Assembly (NCBI RefSeq): GCF_016863035.1
Contig: NZ_BOOC01000025.1
Coordinates: forward strand, 50,655-114,654
Origin: Microbispora corallina
GTDB lineage: Bacteria > Actinomycetota > Actinomycetes > Streptosporangiales > Streptosporangiaceae
DNA length: 64,000 bases
Direction: 5' to 3'
Position numbers and translations under genes: made by a program. Within the stretch, counting starts at the first letter, position 1, and every line of letters begins with the position of its first letter. The notes beneath the pieces were generated by a model that saw nothing but the letters and a program-made list of their open reading frames with translations, was not told where the DNA came from and searched no databases. Positions 1 through 8,266 of the stretch are shown one piece after another.

Positions 1-1088
1 GACCGTTCGGCATCCCGGTGTACGTCTCCCCGACGTGGCTCATCGTGGCGGCCTTCATCACCATCAGCTTCCAGCCGGTGTTCGCCGACAGCCTGCCCGG
101 CTACAGCGACGTCGCGACATACGCGGTGGCGCTCGCCTTCGCCGTCCTGCTGTACGTCTCGGTGCTCCTGCACGAGCTCGCCCACTGCGTGGTGGCCAAG
201 CACTACGGCCTGCCGGTGCGGCGCATCACCCTCTACCTGCTCGGCGGCGTGTCCGAGATCGAGCGCGAGCCGGAGACGGCCGGGCGGGAGTTCAACGTCG
301 CCTTCGCCGGGCCGCTGCTGTCCTTGGGGCTCGCCGCCGTGGGCTTCCTGGTCTACAAGTTCGCCGTTCCGGCCGAGGGCATCGTCTCCGTGCTGGTCCT
401 GCAGCTGTGGGGGTCCAACGCCATCGTGGGCGTGTTCAACCTGCTGCCGGGGCTGCCCCTCGACGGCGGCCGGATGCTCCGGGCGGCCGTGTGGAAGGTG
501 ACCCGCGACTCCGGCACGGGCACGCTGGCCGCCGCCTGGGTGGGCCGGGCCGTGGCCGTCGCGGTGGTCGCGGTGCCGCTGCTGCTCAACCTGATGTCCG
601 GCCAGGACACCGGCTTCGGGCAGATGCTCTGGTCGATCGTGCTCGCCTCGTTCATCTGGGTCGGGGCGTCGCAGTCGCTGCGGGTGGCCCGGGTGCGGGC
701 CCGGCTGCCGCAGCTGCGCGCCCGGCTGCTGGCCCGCCGCGCCATCCCGGTGACCGCCGAGGTGCCGCTGTCGGAGGCGCTGCGCCGGGCCAGGGAGGCG
801 GGCGCGGGCGCGATGGTCCTGGTCGACCACGACGGCCACCCGATCGGCATCGTCAACGAGGCCGCCGTGAACGCCACCCCCGAGCACCGCCGCCCCTGGG
901 TGACCGTCGGCTCGGTCGCCCGCAGCCTGGAGCCCTCGCTCGTGCTCGGCGCCGACCTGGAGGGGGAGTCGCTGCTCGACGCCATGCGGGGCACCCCGGC
1001 GGCGGAGTACCTGCTCGTCGAGCGGGGCGGCGAGATCTACGGCGTGCTCGCCACCGCCGACGTCAACCGCATGTTCACCGGTGTCTGA
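1..1088 (+). CDS. Site-2 protease family membrane metalloprotease with CBS domains (5' end missing)
   Basis: Zinc-dependent intramembrane protease of the M50 family. The frame is open to the left edge (reading PFGIPVYVSPTW before the first internal GTG), so the true start lies outside the window. The zinc site HELAH lies in a membrane helix near base 170, and the second family motif NLLPGLPLDGG (Asp ligand) lies near base 438. Several hydrophobic segments surround both. The last third (about bases 730-1080) looks like a CBS pair, as in the Rv2625c/Rip3-like subfamily. Family membership is clear; the substrate is unknown. Confidence 0.9.
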   Translation, partial: PFGIPVYVSPTWLIVAAFITISFQPVFADSLPGYSDVATYAVALAFAVLLYVSVLLHELAHCVVAKHYGLPVRRITLYLLGGVSEIEREPETAGREFNVAFAGPLLSLGLAAVGFLVYKFAVPAEGIVSVLVLQLWGSNAIVGVFNLLPGLPLDGGRMLRAAVWKVTRDSGTGTLAAAWVGRAVAVAVVAVPLLLNLMSGQDTGFGQMLWSIVLASFIWVGASQSLRVARVRARLPQLRARLLARRAIPVTAEVPLSEALRRAREAGAGAMVLVDHDGHPIGIVNEAAVNATPEHRRPWVTVGSVARSLEPSLVLGADLEGESLLDAMRGTPAAEYLLVERGGEIYGVLATADVNRMFTGV

Positions 1089-1308
1089 CCGCCCGCCCAC
1101 CCCCTCGTCTTCCCGCCCGGCGGGGACTAGTGTGGCGTCGGCGCAGGGTGCGTCGAGACCAGGGCCGACGGCCGTACGGTCTGGTACGCCCAGCTCCGGA
1201 AGGCCGGTTCACCGCTCTTTTTGCTACGTTCTGGGGTGATCGATCCGGCACACGGTGGTGCCGACGAGGGTGCCGGTCATCCGGTGGCGTTTCCGGAGGG
1301 AGAGTTCT

Positions 1309-2925
1309 GTGACGGAACAGGGCGTGGGGGTGGTCCGCCCGCTGCCGGGGGAGGGCGTGGTCGCCCATCTGAACAACCTGCTGCTCGTGTGCGCCGCCGG
1401 CGACCAGGCGGTGGACGAACTGCTGCGCGCGCTGAGCGAGACGGCCACGACGGGCGGCGACGGCCGGGCGCTCGCCCGCCGGGTGGCCGGGGTCCTCGCC
1501 CGGGCGATGGACCGGTCGATCGGCGGTGAGCCGATCGCCTGCGCCGTCGCGGGCCCGGCGGGCGGCGGCGTCGCCGTGCTCGTCAGCGGAGCCGCGTTCG
1601 CCAGCGTCCAGGGCGGCCCCGACGGCGAGGTCCGGCTGGCCGGCCGCGACGCCCTCACGTGGACCGACCGGCTCGTCAACGGCCCGGTCTCCCGCATCGA
1701 GCTCCGCCTCCCCAACGCCGGCCCGTCGAGCCCCTACGCCCGCCTCGACGGCGGGGTCGTCACCGGAGCCGGCCTCGAATGCGACTTCACCCAGGCGGGG
1801 GACCTCGCGTTCCCGCCGCTGCCGCCCCGGCCGCCGCAGGGCCAGCACCAGCAGCAGCACCCGCAGTTCGGGGCGCCGGAGCCCATCGGGGCCCGCGGCC
1901 CGGTGGTGCCGCCGCCGCCCCCGCCGCCCGGCCCGGGGTCGCCCGTCGGCCCGCCGCCCGAGCCGGTTCCCGGCCCGCCGCACCTGGCGCCGGGCGGCCC
2001 GTCCCTTCCCCCGCCGTACCACTCCCAGCCCTCGCAGCCGCTGCCGCCTCCGCCGGGGTACCCCTCCGACCCCGGCCTGGGCGGGCCCTCCGGGCCGCTG
2101 TTCCCCCCGCCGCCCGACCAGCAGGGGCCGCACGACCCGCTCGGCCTCCACGGGCCCCAGGGCGCGCAGGGCCCCGCCCCGGTCGCCGAACCCGTCCCGG
2201 GTCCCGTCTCCGGCCCGCACGCCCTTCCCGACCCGCTCCACGACAGCCCGTACGGCGGTGCCGGCCGCCCGTACGGCGACGACCGGCCGGGCGGCGAGGA
2301 CCGGGGACCGCTGCACGACCTCGGCGGGCCGCCGCCGTTCGACCCCGGCGCCTCGTTCGAGCAGGGGCCGTCGTTCGAGCAGGGGCCGCCGGCCGACCAG
2401 GACCCGGGCGAGGTGACCCAGCTCGACGCCACGCCCGAGCCCGAGCAGCGGCCCATGGTGTACGGCGTCGACTGCAAGAACGACCACTTCAACGACCCGC
2501 GAGCGCCGTACTGCGCGATCTGCGGGGTGCCGATCGACCAGCGGGCGGTGGTGCCGTACAAGGGCCCGCGGCCTCAGCTCGGGGTGCTGCTGCTCGACGA
2601 CGGCATGGCGTTGCCGCTCGACGGCGACTACGTGCTGGGCCGCGACCCCGAGCGGGCGCCCGAGGTGCAGGCGGGCGAGGCCCGCCCCGCCAAGGTGACC
2701 AGCCCGGACGGCTCGGTGTCCCGGCGGCACCTGCGGGTGTTCCTCGACAACTGGGACGTCAACCTGCTCGACCTGGGCTCGGTGAACGGCACCCAGATCC
2801 AGCCGCCCGGCGACCCCAACTTCTACGACATCCCGCCGAACGAGCCCGTGCCGATCCTGCCCGGGACGACCGTCCGGGTCGGCGTGTCCCGCACGATGCG
2901 CTACGAGGGTCACCGCACCGCCTGA
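1309..2925 (+). CDS. FHA-domain protein with proline-rich linker and zinc-ribbon-like segment
   Basis: 538 aa. The GTG at 1309 is chosen because GGAGGG lies 8 nt upstream. The N-terminal ~160 residues are globular and I do not recognise them. Residues ~165-375 are very rich in Pro, Gly and Gln. A short Cys segment follows (VDCKNDHFN...YCAICGVP), like a single zinc ribbon. The C-terminal FHA domain has the usual phosphothreonine-binding signature: LGRDPE, SVSRRHLRV and LGSVNGTQI. FHA domains read Ser/Thr kinase output, so the protein is probably a cytoplasmic signalling adaptor. No kinase gene is adjacent; the nearest kinase in the window is at 13.0 kb. Confidence 0.85.
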   Translation: MTEQGVGVVRPLPGEGVVAHLNNLLLVCAAGDQAVDELLRALSETATTGGDGRALARRVAGVLARAMDRSIGGEPIACAVAGPAGGGVAVLVSGAAFASVQGGPDGEVRLAGRDALTWTDRLVNGPVSRIELRLPNAGPSSPYARLDGGVVTGAGLECDFTQAGDLAFPPLPPRPPQGQHQQQHPQFGAPEPIGARGPVVPPPPPPPGPGSPVGPPPEPVPGPPHLAPGGPSLPPPYHSQPSQPLPPPPGYPSDPGLGGPSGPLFPPPPDQQGPHDPLGLHGPQGAQGPAPVAEPVPGPVSGPHALPDPLHDSPYGGAGRPYGDDRPGGEDRGPLHDLGGPPPFDPGASFEQGPSFEQGPPADQDPGEVTQLDATPEPEQRPMVYGVDCKNDHFNDPRAPYCAICGVPIDQRAVVPYKGPRPQLGVLLLDDGMALPLDGDYVLGRDPERAPEVQAGEARPAKVTSPDGSVSRRHLRVFLDNWDVNLLDLGSVNGTQIQPPGDPNFYDIPPNEPVPILPGTTVRVGVSRTMRYEGHRTA

Positions 2926-3005
2926 CCCCCGACGCCCGGCCCGTACGCCACCGGGGCGGGCGGGCCGCGCGCGCCCGGCGGCCGTGGTGCGCGCGCGGCG
3001 GCAGG

Positions 3006-3596
3006 TCAGGCGGTCAGGTGGTCCAGCTCGCGCAGGATGAGCCGTTCGAGCCGGTCGCCGGGCACGCGATCGGGGTAGAGGAGGCGGTGCACGCTGAGGC
3101 CGTCGACGAGGGCGAGGAGGCGCTCGGCCGCGTCGTCGAGGTCCTCGTCCGCCCGGATCTCCCCGGCCGCGGCGGCCGAGCGGAGCAGGCTCACCACCAC
3201 GTAGCGCAGCTCGGCCGCCTCGCGCCGCTGCACCTCCAGCAGATCGGGGCTGGTCAGGCTGCGCCCCCAGAACCCCACCTCGAGCCCGGTCTCGCGGACC
3301 CGCTCCTCGTCCAGCGGCACGTTGTCGAGCAGCACCTCCCGCAGGGCGGCCAGCCCGGTCAGGCCCGCCAGCTTCTCCCGCAGGCGCTCGGCGATGCGCC
3401 GGTGCGACGCCTCCAGCGCCGACACCAGGATGTCGTCCTTGTCGGCGAAGTAGTGGGTGAGGACCCCGTTGGAGTAGCCCGCCTCCTTGGCGATGGCGCG
3501 CGTTGTGGCCGCCTCGATGCCGTCCCGCAGGATGACCCGCCGCGCGGCGGCGACGACCTCGTCCCGGCGCTCCTCGTGGTTGACGATCTTCGGCAT
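3006..3596 (-). CDS. TetR-family transcriptional regulator
   Basis: 196 aa. The N-terminal helix-turn-helix spans residues ~10-55 (AIAKEAGYSNGVLTHYFADKD), followed by an all-helical ligand domain. ATG at 3596 is preferred over the upstream in-frame GTG because GGGGAGG sits about 8 nt before it. The gene is divergent from the PfkB kinase gene with only 58 bp between starts, so it probably controls that pair and itself. The C-terminal half resembles the BetI/RolR type; the ligand cannot be told from sequence. Confidence 0.88.
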   Translation of the reverse strand: MPKIVNHEERRDEVVAAARRVILRDGIEAATTRAIAKEAGYSNGVLTHYFADKDDILVSALEASHRRIAERLREKLAGLTGLAALREVLLDNVPLDEERVRETGLEVGFWGRSLTSPDLLEVQRREAAELRYVVVSLLRSAAAAGEIRADEDLDDAAERLLALVDGLSVHRLLYPDRVPGDRLERLILRELDHLTA

Positions 3597-3617
3597 GGCG
3601 CCCACCTCCCCGTTTGG

Positions 3618-3648
3618 TTGACATTTTAGTCGGTCGCCCGTCTATTAT
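3618..3648 (+). promoter_or_regulatory. Promoter and possible TetR operator for the pfkB-type gene
   Basis: TTGACA at 3618-3623 and TATTAT at 3643-3648, 19 bp apart. The ATG of the kinase begins 7 nt after the -10 box, so the transcript should be leaderless. An imperfect dyad (AGTCGG, 4 nt, CCGTCT; 3628-3643) lies between the two boxes and is a candidate operator for the divergent TetR protein. The operator role is inference. Confidence 0.55.
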
Positions 3649-3654
3649 CCGCAC

Positions 3655-4560
3655 ATGACGGTAGCGACGGTCGGCGTGCACATCGTCGACGTCCTGGCCA
3701 GGCCCGTGGAGTCGATTCCCGGGGGCCAGGACACCCACCTGCTGGAGCAGATCCGCATCACCGCAGCGGGCGCGGCGGCCGGCACGGCCGTGGACCTCGC
3801 GAAGATCGGCGTCCCGGTCGCGTCGTTCGGCGCCGTGGGCGACGACGAGCTGGGCGACTTCCTCCTGATGATCATGGAGAGGCGCGGCGTCGACGTCGGC
3901 GGCGTCGTCCGCAAGCCGGGCGAGCAGACGGCCGCCTCGATCCTGCCGATCCGCCCGGACGGCGGCCGGCCCTCGTTCCACGTGCCGGGGGCCAACCTGG
4001 GGCTGTCGCCCGCCGACCTCGACCAGGACCGGATCGCCGCCGCGAAGGTGGTGCACCTCGGCGGCATGGACGTGACCTGGGGCCTGCACGACCCCGCCTT
4101 TTACGCGCTGCTCGACAAGATCCGCGGCGACGGGGCGATCGTCACGATGGACCTGCTGTCGAACATGCCCGACCTCATGCCCGCCGTCCGGTCGTTCCTG
4201 CCCCACGTCGACTACCTGCTGCCCAACGAGGAGCAGGCACTGATGCTGACCGGGGCCGCCACCGCGGAGGAGGCCGCCGCGGCGCTGGTCGCCGAGGGCC
4301 TGCGCGGCGCGCTCGTCACCCTCGGCGGGGCCGGCAGCCTGGTCGTCACCGCCGACGGCGCCACCACCGTCCCGGCGCTCGACGTGCCCGTGGTCGACAC
4401 GACCGGCTGCGGCGACGCGTACTGCGCCGGGTTCGTCGCCGGGCTGCTGGAGGGCCGCGACGTCCTGGGAGCCGCCCGCCTCGGCACCGCCGTGGCGGCC
4501 CGGGTCGCGGGCGGGCTCGGCTCCGACGCGGGCCTCGACGGCCCGGTGCACGCCGACTGA
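3655..4560 (+). CDS. PfkB-family carbohydrate/nucleoside kinase
   Basis: 301 aa ribokinase-type kinase. The C-terminal signature DTTGCGDAYCAGF contains the catalytic Asp and anion hole. The N-terminal Gly-rich segment and the substrate region (GAVGDDELGDF) are present. There is no Shine-Dalgarno sequence; the ATG sits at the predicted transcription start. A class III aminotransferase follows on the same strand after 186 bp. The pair may phosphorylate and transaminate a sugar-like substrate, but the substrate is not identifiable. Confidence 0.88.
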   Translation: MTVATVGVHIVDVLARPVESIPGGQDTHLLEQIRITAAGAAAGTAVDLAKIGVPVASFGAVGDDELGDFLLMIMERRGVDVGGVVRKPGEQTAASILPIRPDGGRPSFHVPGANLGLSPADLDQDRIAAAKVVHLGGMDVTWGLHDPAFYALLDKIRGDGAIVTMDLLSNMPDLMPAVRSFLPHVDYLLPNEEQALMLTGAATAEEAAAALVAEGLRGALVTLGGAGSLVVTADGATTVPALDVPVVDTTGCGDAYCAGFVAGLLEGRDVLGAARLGTAVAARVAGGLGSDAGLDGPVHAD

Positions 4561-4746
4561 CCGCGGGCCGCGCCAGCCCGTGCGCGCCACCCGGGCCGCA
4601 CCCAGCCAGCCGCACCGGCCCGTGCGCACCCCACCCGCGGGGCCGCGCCGGCCCGCACGAAGCACCGGCCCCCACCGACCCTCACCGACGCCCACCGACG
4701 CCTCCGCGGCCCTCGCGGACGCCGACCTGTAGACGGGAGCATCCCC

Positions 4747-5970
4747 ATGTCCCTCGACGCCTCCTTGCGGGCCCGCGCGGCCAAGGTCGTCCCCGGAGGG
4801 ATGTACGGCCACCTCAACGCCGCCCTGCACGGCGAGCGCTACCCCCAGTTCTTCGCCAGGGCGGAGGGCGCCCGGCAGTGGGACGTCGACGGCCGGGAGT
4901 ACGTCGACCTCATGTGCAGCTGGGGCCCGATGATCGTGGGCCACCGCAACCCGCGGGTGGAGGAGGCCGCCGCCGCGCAGCAGGCGCTCGGCGACTGCCT
5001 CAACGGCCCCGGCGCCGTGATGGTCGAGCTGGCCGAGCTGCTGGTGGACCTCATCCCCTCGGCCGACTGGGCCATGTTCTCCAAGAACGGCACCGACGCG
5101 ACGACCCAGGCCCTCATGGTCGCCAGGGCGGCCACCGGCAGGACCAAGGTCCTGGTGGCGCACGGCGCCTACCACGGCGCCGATCCCTGGTGCACGCCCG
5201 GCCTGTCCGGCGTCACGCCCAACCAGCGGGCCGACACCATCGAGTTCGCCTACAACGACCTGGCGAGCGCGGAGGCGGCCGCCGCGCAGGCCGAGGGCGA
5301 CGTGGCCGCCATTCTCGTCACGCCGTTCAAGCACGACTCGTTCGAGGACCAGGAGCCGGCCGACGAGGCGTTCGCGCGCGGCGTGCGCGCCCTGGCCGAC
5401 CGCCTGGGCGCGGCCCTCGTCATCGACGACGTACGGGCGGGGTGGCGGCTCGACCTGCGGGGCTCCTGGGAGCCGCTGGGGGTCCGCCCCGACCTCACGG
5501 CGTGGAGCAAGGCCATGGCGAACGGCTTCCCCATCGCCGCGGTCACCGGCGTGGACGCGCTGCGGGGGGCGGCGCAGACCCTCTACTCGACCGGCTCGTT
5601 CTGGTTCTCCGCCGCCGCGATGGCGGCGGCGATCGCGACCATCGAGATCCTGCGGGAGACCGACGGCCCGGCGCTCATGCACCGCGCGGGGACGCGCCTG
5701 CGCGAGGGCCTGGCGGCGCAGGCGGCCTCGCACGGCTTCGTGATCCGCCAGACGGGCCCGGTGCAGATCCCGTGGCTGTCCTTCGAGGGCGACGCGACCC
5801 TGGAGAAGGGCATCGCGTGGGCCGGGCACTGCCTGGACGAGGGCGTGTACCTCCACCCCTGGCACAACTGGTTCCTGTCGGCGGCCCACACGGACGAGGA
5901 GATCGACCGCGCACTCCAGGGGACCGACGCCGCCTTCGGCAAGCTCCGGGCGGCGTACGGCGCCGACTGA
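4747..5970 (+). CDS. Class III PLP aminotransferase, glutamate-1-semialdehyde aminomutase-like
   Basis: 407 aa. PLP fold type I. The lysine forming the Schiff base is in AWSKAMANGFPIAA. The usual DEVxTGFR motif reads DDVRAGWR, so the cofactor-pyridine Asp is kept while the following residues differ from true HemL. Cofactor phosphate-binding residues occur around FSKNGTDATTQA. The enzyme follows a PfkB kinase under TetR control, so it is more likely a catabolic or specialised sugar/amino-acid transaminase than the haem-pathway aminomutase. The 186-bp spacer before it (4561-4746) is GC-rich with short imperfect repeats (ACCGACGCC-like) and no obvious gene. Confidence 0.82.
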   Translation: MSLDASLRARAAKVVPGGMYGHLNAALHGERYPQFFARAEGARQWDVDGREYVDLMCSWGPMIVGHRNPRVEEAAAAQQALGDCLNGPGAVMVELAELLVDLIPSADWAMFSKNGTDATTQALMVARAATGRTKVLVAHGAYHGADPWCTPGLSGVTPNQRADTIEFAYNDLASAEAAAAQAEGDVAAILVTPFKHDSFEDQEPADEAFARGVRALADRLGAALVIDDVRAGWRLDLRGSWEPLGVRPDLTAWSKAMANGFPIAAVTGVDALRGAAQTLYSTGSFWFSAAAMAAAIATIEILRETDGPALMHRAGTRLREGLAAQAASHGFVIRQTGPVQIPWLSFEGDATLEKGIAWAGHCLDEGVYLHPWHNWFLSAAHTDEEIDRALQGTDAAFGKLRAAYGAD

Positions 5971-5984
5971 GGCCCGCGCCGGGG

Positions 5985-7094
5985 TCAGCGCGAGCGGGCC
6001 CACTGGAGGTCGTCGACCCGGGTGCCGTCCGGGCCGGGCAGCAGCCCCCTCACGAGGAGCTCGCGGGTGAACCCGGCCCGCTCCAGCACCCGGTGGGACG
6101 CCGTGTTGCCCGGAGCCGTTCCGGCGACCAGCCTCCTGAGGGGCGTGCTCGCGAAGGCCCAGTCGGCCAGCAGCCGCACGGCCCGGGCGGTGAAGCCGCG
6201 CCCGCGGAACTCCGGGTGCAGGCTGTAGCCCACCATGGCCTGGTCCAGCGGGGGGACGACGTTGCTCAGCTGGACGTCCCCGGCGAGCGCGCCCGTCCGG
6301 GCGTCCCTGATCGCCATCTCGGCCTGCCGGCCCGCCAGCCACAGGTGCCCGTTGCGGCGGCACACGTCCAGGGTCGCGGCGTACGTGACGGGCGCGGGCG
6401 GGACCCGCGAGGCGGCGACGTCCGGCACGGTCCGCAGCCGGTGGCACTCCTCGGCGTCGTCCGTCGTCAGCGGCGTGAGCCGCACGACGCCGTCGGTGAG
6501 CTCCCCGCCGGGGAATCCGCCGGGGAGGAACGGCAGGTACGGCGTGACGGGGTCGCCCGGGTCGCCCGCGAGCCGGGCGTAGGCCGTCAGGTCCACCCGC
6601 CGGCCGTCCCTGCCGCCGGCGGCGCCGCGCTGCACGCCCTCCAGGGTGAAGCCGGAGCGCATCGCCACCCGCTGGCTGGGGACGTTCTCCACGTCGGCCA
6701 GCAGCGTGATCCGCGGCAGCCCGTGGGCGAAGCCCCACGCGGACAGGGCCCGCACGGCCTCGGTCGCCACGCCGCGCCCGCGCGCCCAGGGGGCGAGCCA
6801 GTAGCCGACCTCGCTGTTGCCGAACCGGTCCGGCGGCTTGAGGCCCACGGTGCCCAGAGCCCCGCCGGACGCCCCGTCGGCGATCAGGAAGTCCGCGCCG
6901 CCCGCCTCCCAGGTCGCCGGCACGGCCTTGGTGATCCAGTACAGCGCGTCGTCCCGCGAGTACGGCGACGGGACCAGCGGGATGTACCGGACGACGTCGG
7001 GGTCGGCGCACGCCCGCGCCACGTCGCCGGCGTCCCCCTCGTTCGGCAGGCGGAGGACGGCGGATCCGGCGGGGATGGTCTCGAGGGGCAACAT
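5985..7094 (-). CDS. Tandem-domain GNAT N-acetyltransferase
   Basis: 369 aa made of two RimJ/RimL-type GNAT domains (about residues 10-165 and 190-360). Each has a copy of the acetyl-CoA loop: WARGRGVATEAVR in the first and FRGRGFTARAVR in the second, each followed by an N-x-x-S motif (ENVPSQRVAMRSGF; GNTASHRVLERAGF). Both domains look intact, so this is a true duplication/fusion rather than a degenerate pair. Upstream the sequence reads TAACAA then 6 nt then ATG, so the message may be leaderless. The substrate (protein N-terminus, aminoglycoside or other amine) is unknown. Confidence 0.88.
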   Translation of the reverse strand: MLPLETIPAGSAVLRLPNEGDAGDVARACADPDVVRYIPLVPSPYSRDDALYWITKAVPATWEAGGADFLIADGASGGALGTVGLKPPDRFGNSEVGYWLAPWARGRGVATEAVRALSAWGFAHGLPRITLLADVENVPSQRVAMRSGFTLEGVQRGAAGGRDGRRVDLTAYARLAGDPGDPVTPYLPFLPGGFPGGELTDGVVRLTPLTTDDAEECHRLRTVPDVAASRVPPAPVTYAATLDVCRRNGHLWLAGRQAEMAIRDARTGALAGDVQLSNVVPPLDQAMVGYSLHPEFRGRGFTARAVRLLADWAFASTPLRRLVAGTAPGNTASHRVLERAGFTRELLVRGLLPGPDGTRVDDLQWARSR

Positions 7095-7184
7095 GTCCCA
7101 TTGTTACCAGGGGCCCCGCCGCCGCGACCATCGGGTTTCCCACCGGCCCCCGTCGCCCGGGCGGGGGGACCGGGGCGATGCCAC

Positions 7185-7190
7185 TAGCCT
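7185..7190 (+). promoter_or_regulatory. Putative -10 box of leaderless trmI transcript
   Basis: TAGCCT seven nt before the ATG at 7198; no Shine-Dalgarno sequence is visible. Confidence 0.45.
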
Positions 7191-7197
7191 TTCCAGC

Positions 7198-8061
7198 ATG
7201 GGTTTTCGCAGGCACGGCCCGTTCCAGGCCGGAGATCAGGTTCAGCTCACCGACCCGAAGAACAAGCGGCACACGGTGACGCTGAAAGAGGGCGGCGTCT
7301 TCCACACGCACAAGGGGTCGATCCCGCACGACGACCTGATCGGGCAGCCCGAGGGCTCCGTCGTCCGCTCCTCGGGCGGCACCGCCTACCTGGCGTTCCG
7401 TCACCTGCTGGCCGACTACGCCGTGTCGATGCCGCGCGGCGCGGCCGTCGTCTACCCGAAGGACGCGGCCCAGATCGTCGCCATGGCCGACATCTTCCCG
7501 GGGGCGCGGGTCGTGGAGGCCGGCGTCGGGTCGGGCGCGCTCACCTGCTTCCTGCTGCGCGCGGTCGGCCCCGAGGGCTCGGTCACCTCCTACGAGCGCC
7601 GGGCCGACTTCGCCGAGATCGCGACCAAGAACGTGGAGAAGTTCTTCGGCGGCCCGGTGGGGCAGTGGCGGCTCGTGGTGGGAGACCTCGTGGCCGCGCT
7701 CGACGAGGCCGACGTCGACCGCGTCATCCTCGACATGCTGGCGCCCTGGGAGTGCGTCGACGCCGCCGCCAAGGCCCTCACACCCGGCGGAGTTATTTGC
7801 TGTTATGTCGCTACAACGACGCAGATGTCCCGAACGGTGGAGACCCTGCGCGAGCACGGGAGTTTCACCGAGCCCCACGCGTGGGAGACCCTGGTTCGCG
7901 ACTGGCATGTCGAGGGCCTCGCCGTACGGCCGGACCACCGGATGGTCGGCCATACCGGGTTTCTCGTCACCGCCCGTCGCATGGCGGACGGCGTGACGCC
8001 CCCGCCCCGACGCAGGCGCCCGGCCAAGGGGGCGTATGGAGAGGGGATCGAAGCAGTGTGA
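7198..8061 (+). CDS. trmI: tRNA (adenine-58-N1)-methyltransferase TrmI
   Basis: 287 aa. Methylates A58 in the T-loop of tRNAs using S-adenosylmethionine. The N-terminal small beta domain (GDQVQLTDPKNKRHTVTL) is followed by a Rossmann methyltransferase with motif I VEAGVGSGALT and the downstream acidic motif (VILDMLAPWECVD). The ATG at 7198 matches the family N-terminus (MGFRRHGPF); longer in-frame starts upstream lack family similarity. trmI directly upstream of mpa is the normal arrangement in actinobacterial proteasome loci. Confidence 0.93.
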   Translation: MGFRRHGPFQAGDQVQLTDPKNKRHTVTLKEGGVFHTHKGSIPHDDLIGQPEGSVVRSSGGTAYLAFRHLLADYAVSMPRGAAVVYPKDAAQIVAMADIFPGARVVEAGVGSGALTCFLLRAVGPEGSVTSYERRADFAEIATKNVEKFFGGPVGQWRLVVGDLVAALDEADVDRVILDMLAPWECVDAAAKALTPGGVICCYVATTTQMSRTVETLREHGSFTEPHAWETLVRDWHVEGLAVRPDHRMVGHTGFLVTARRMADGVTPPPRRRRPAKGAYGEGIEAV

Positions 8062-8266
8062 CAATTCAGCCACAACCCGGCAAAGCCACGTGACACGGGA
8101 ACAGATGGGTGTGTTCCTAATGCTGACCCGAAGAAACGGTCCATAAGGTATCAAACGCCGAACACCCAACGTAACTACACGAACACTGCCCGGCCAGGTT
8201 ACGTACAGCGCCAAGATAGGTAGGGTCTTGAGTAGTCGTTCTCGACGGGGAAGGAGGTGACGGGGC
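8062..8266 (+). promoter_or_regulatory. Intergenic region with mpa promoter and strong ribosome-binding site
   Basis: 205 bp with clearly lower GC than its surroundings. Candidate -10 boxes are TAAGGT (8144-8149, with CTGACC upstream) and TAGGGT (8221-8226). AAGGAGGTGA (8251-8260) is a full-length match to the anti-Shine-Dalgarno, 6 nt before the GTG start of mpa. It suggests unusually strong translation initiation. No open frame of interest was seen. Confidence 0.5.

Noticed and set aside
1225..1529. Leaderless gene starting at a GTG after TACGTT near 1237
   Set aside because: The frame has shadow-type composition and runs into the FHA gene; TACGTT may instead be the FHA promoter -10 box.
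8062..8266. AT-rich segment upstream of mpa as an att site or origin
   Set aside because: No iterons, DnaA-box clusters or integrase; a promoter region with a strong ribosome-binding site explains it.
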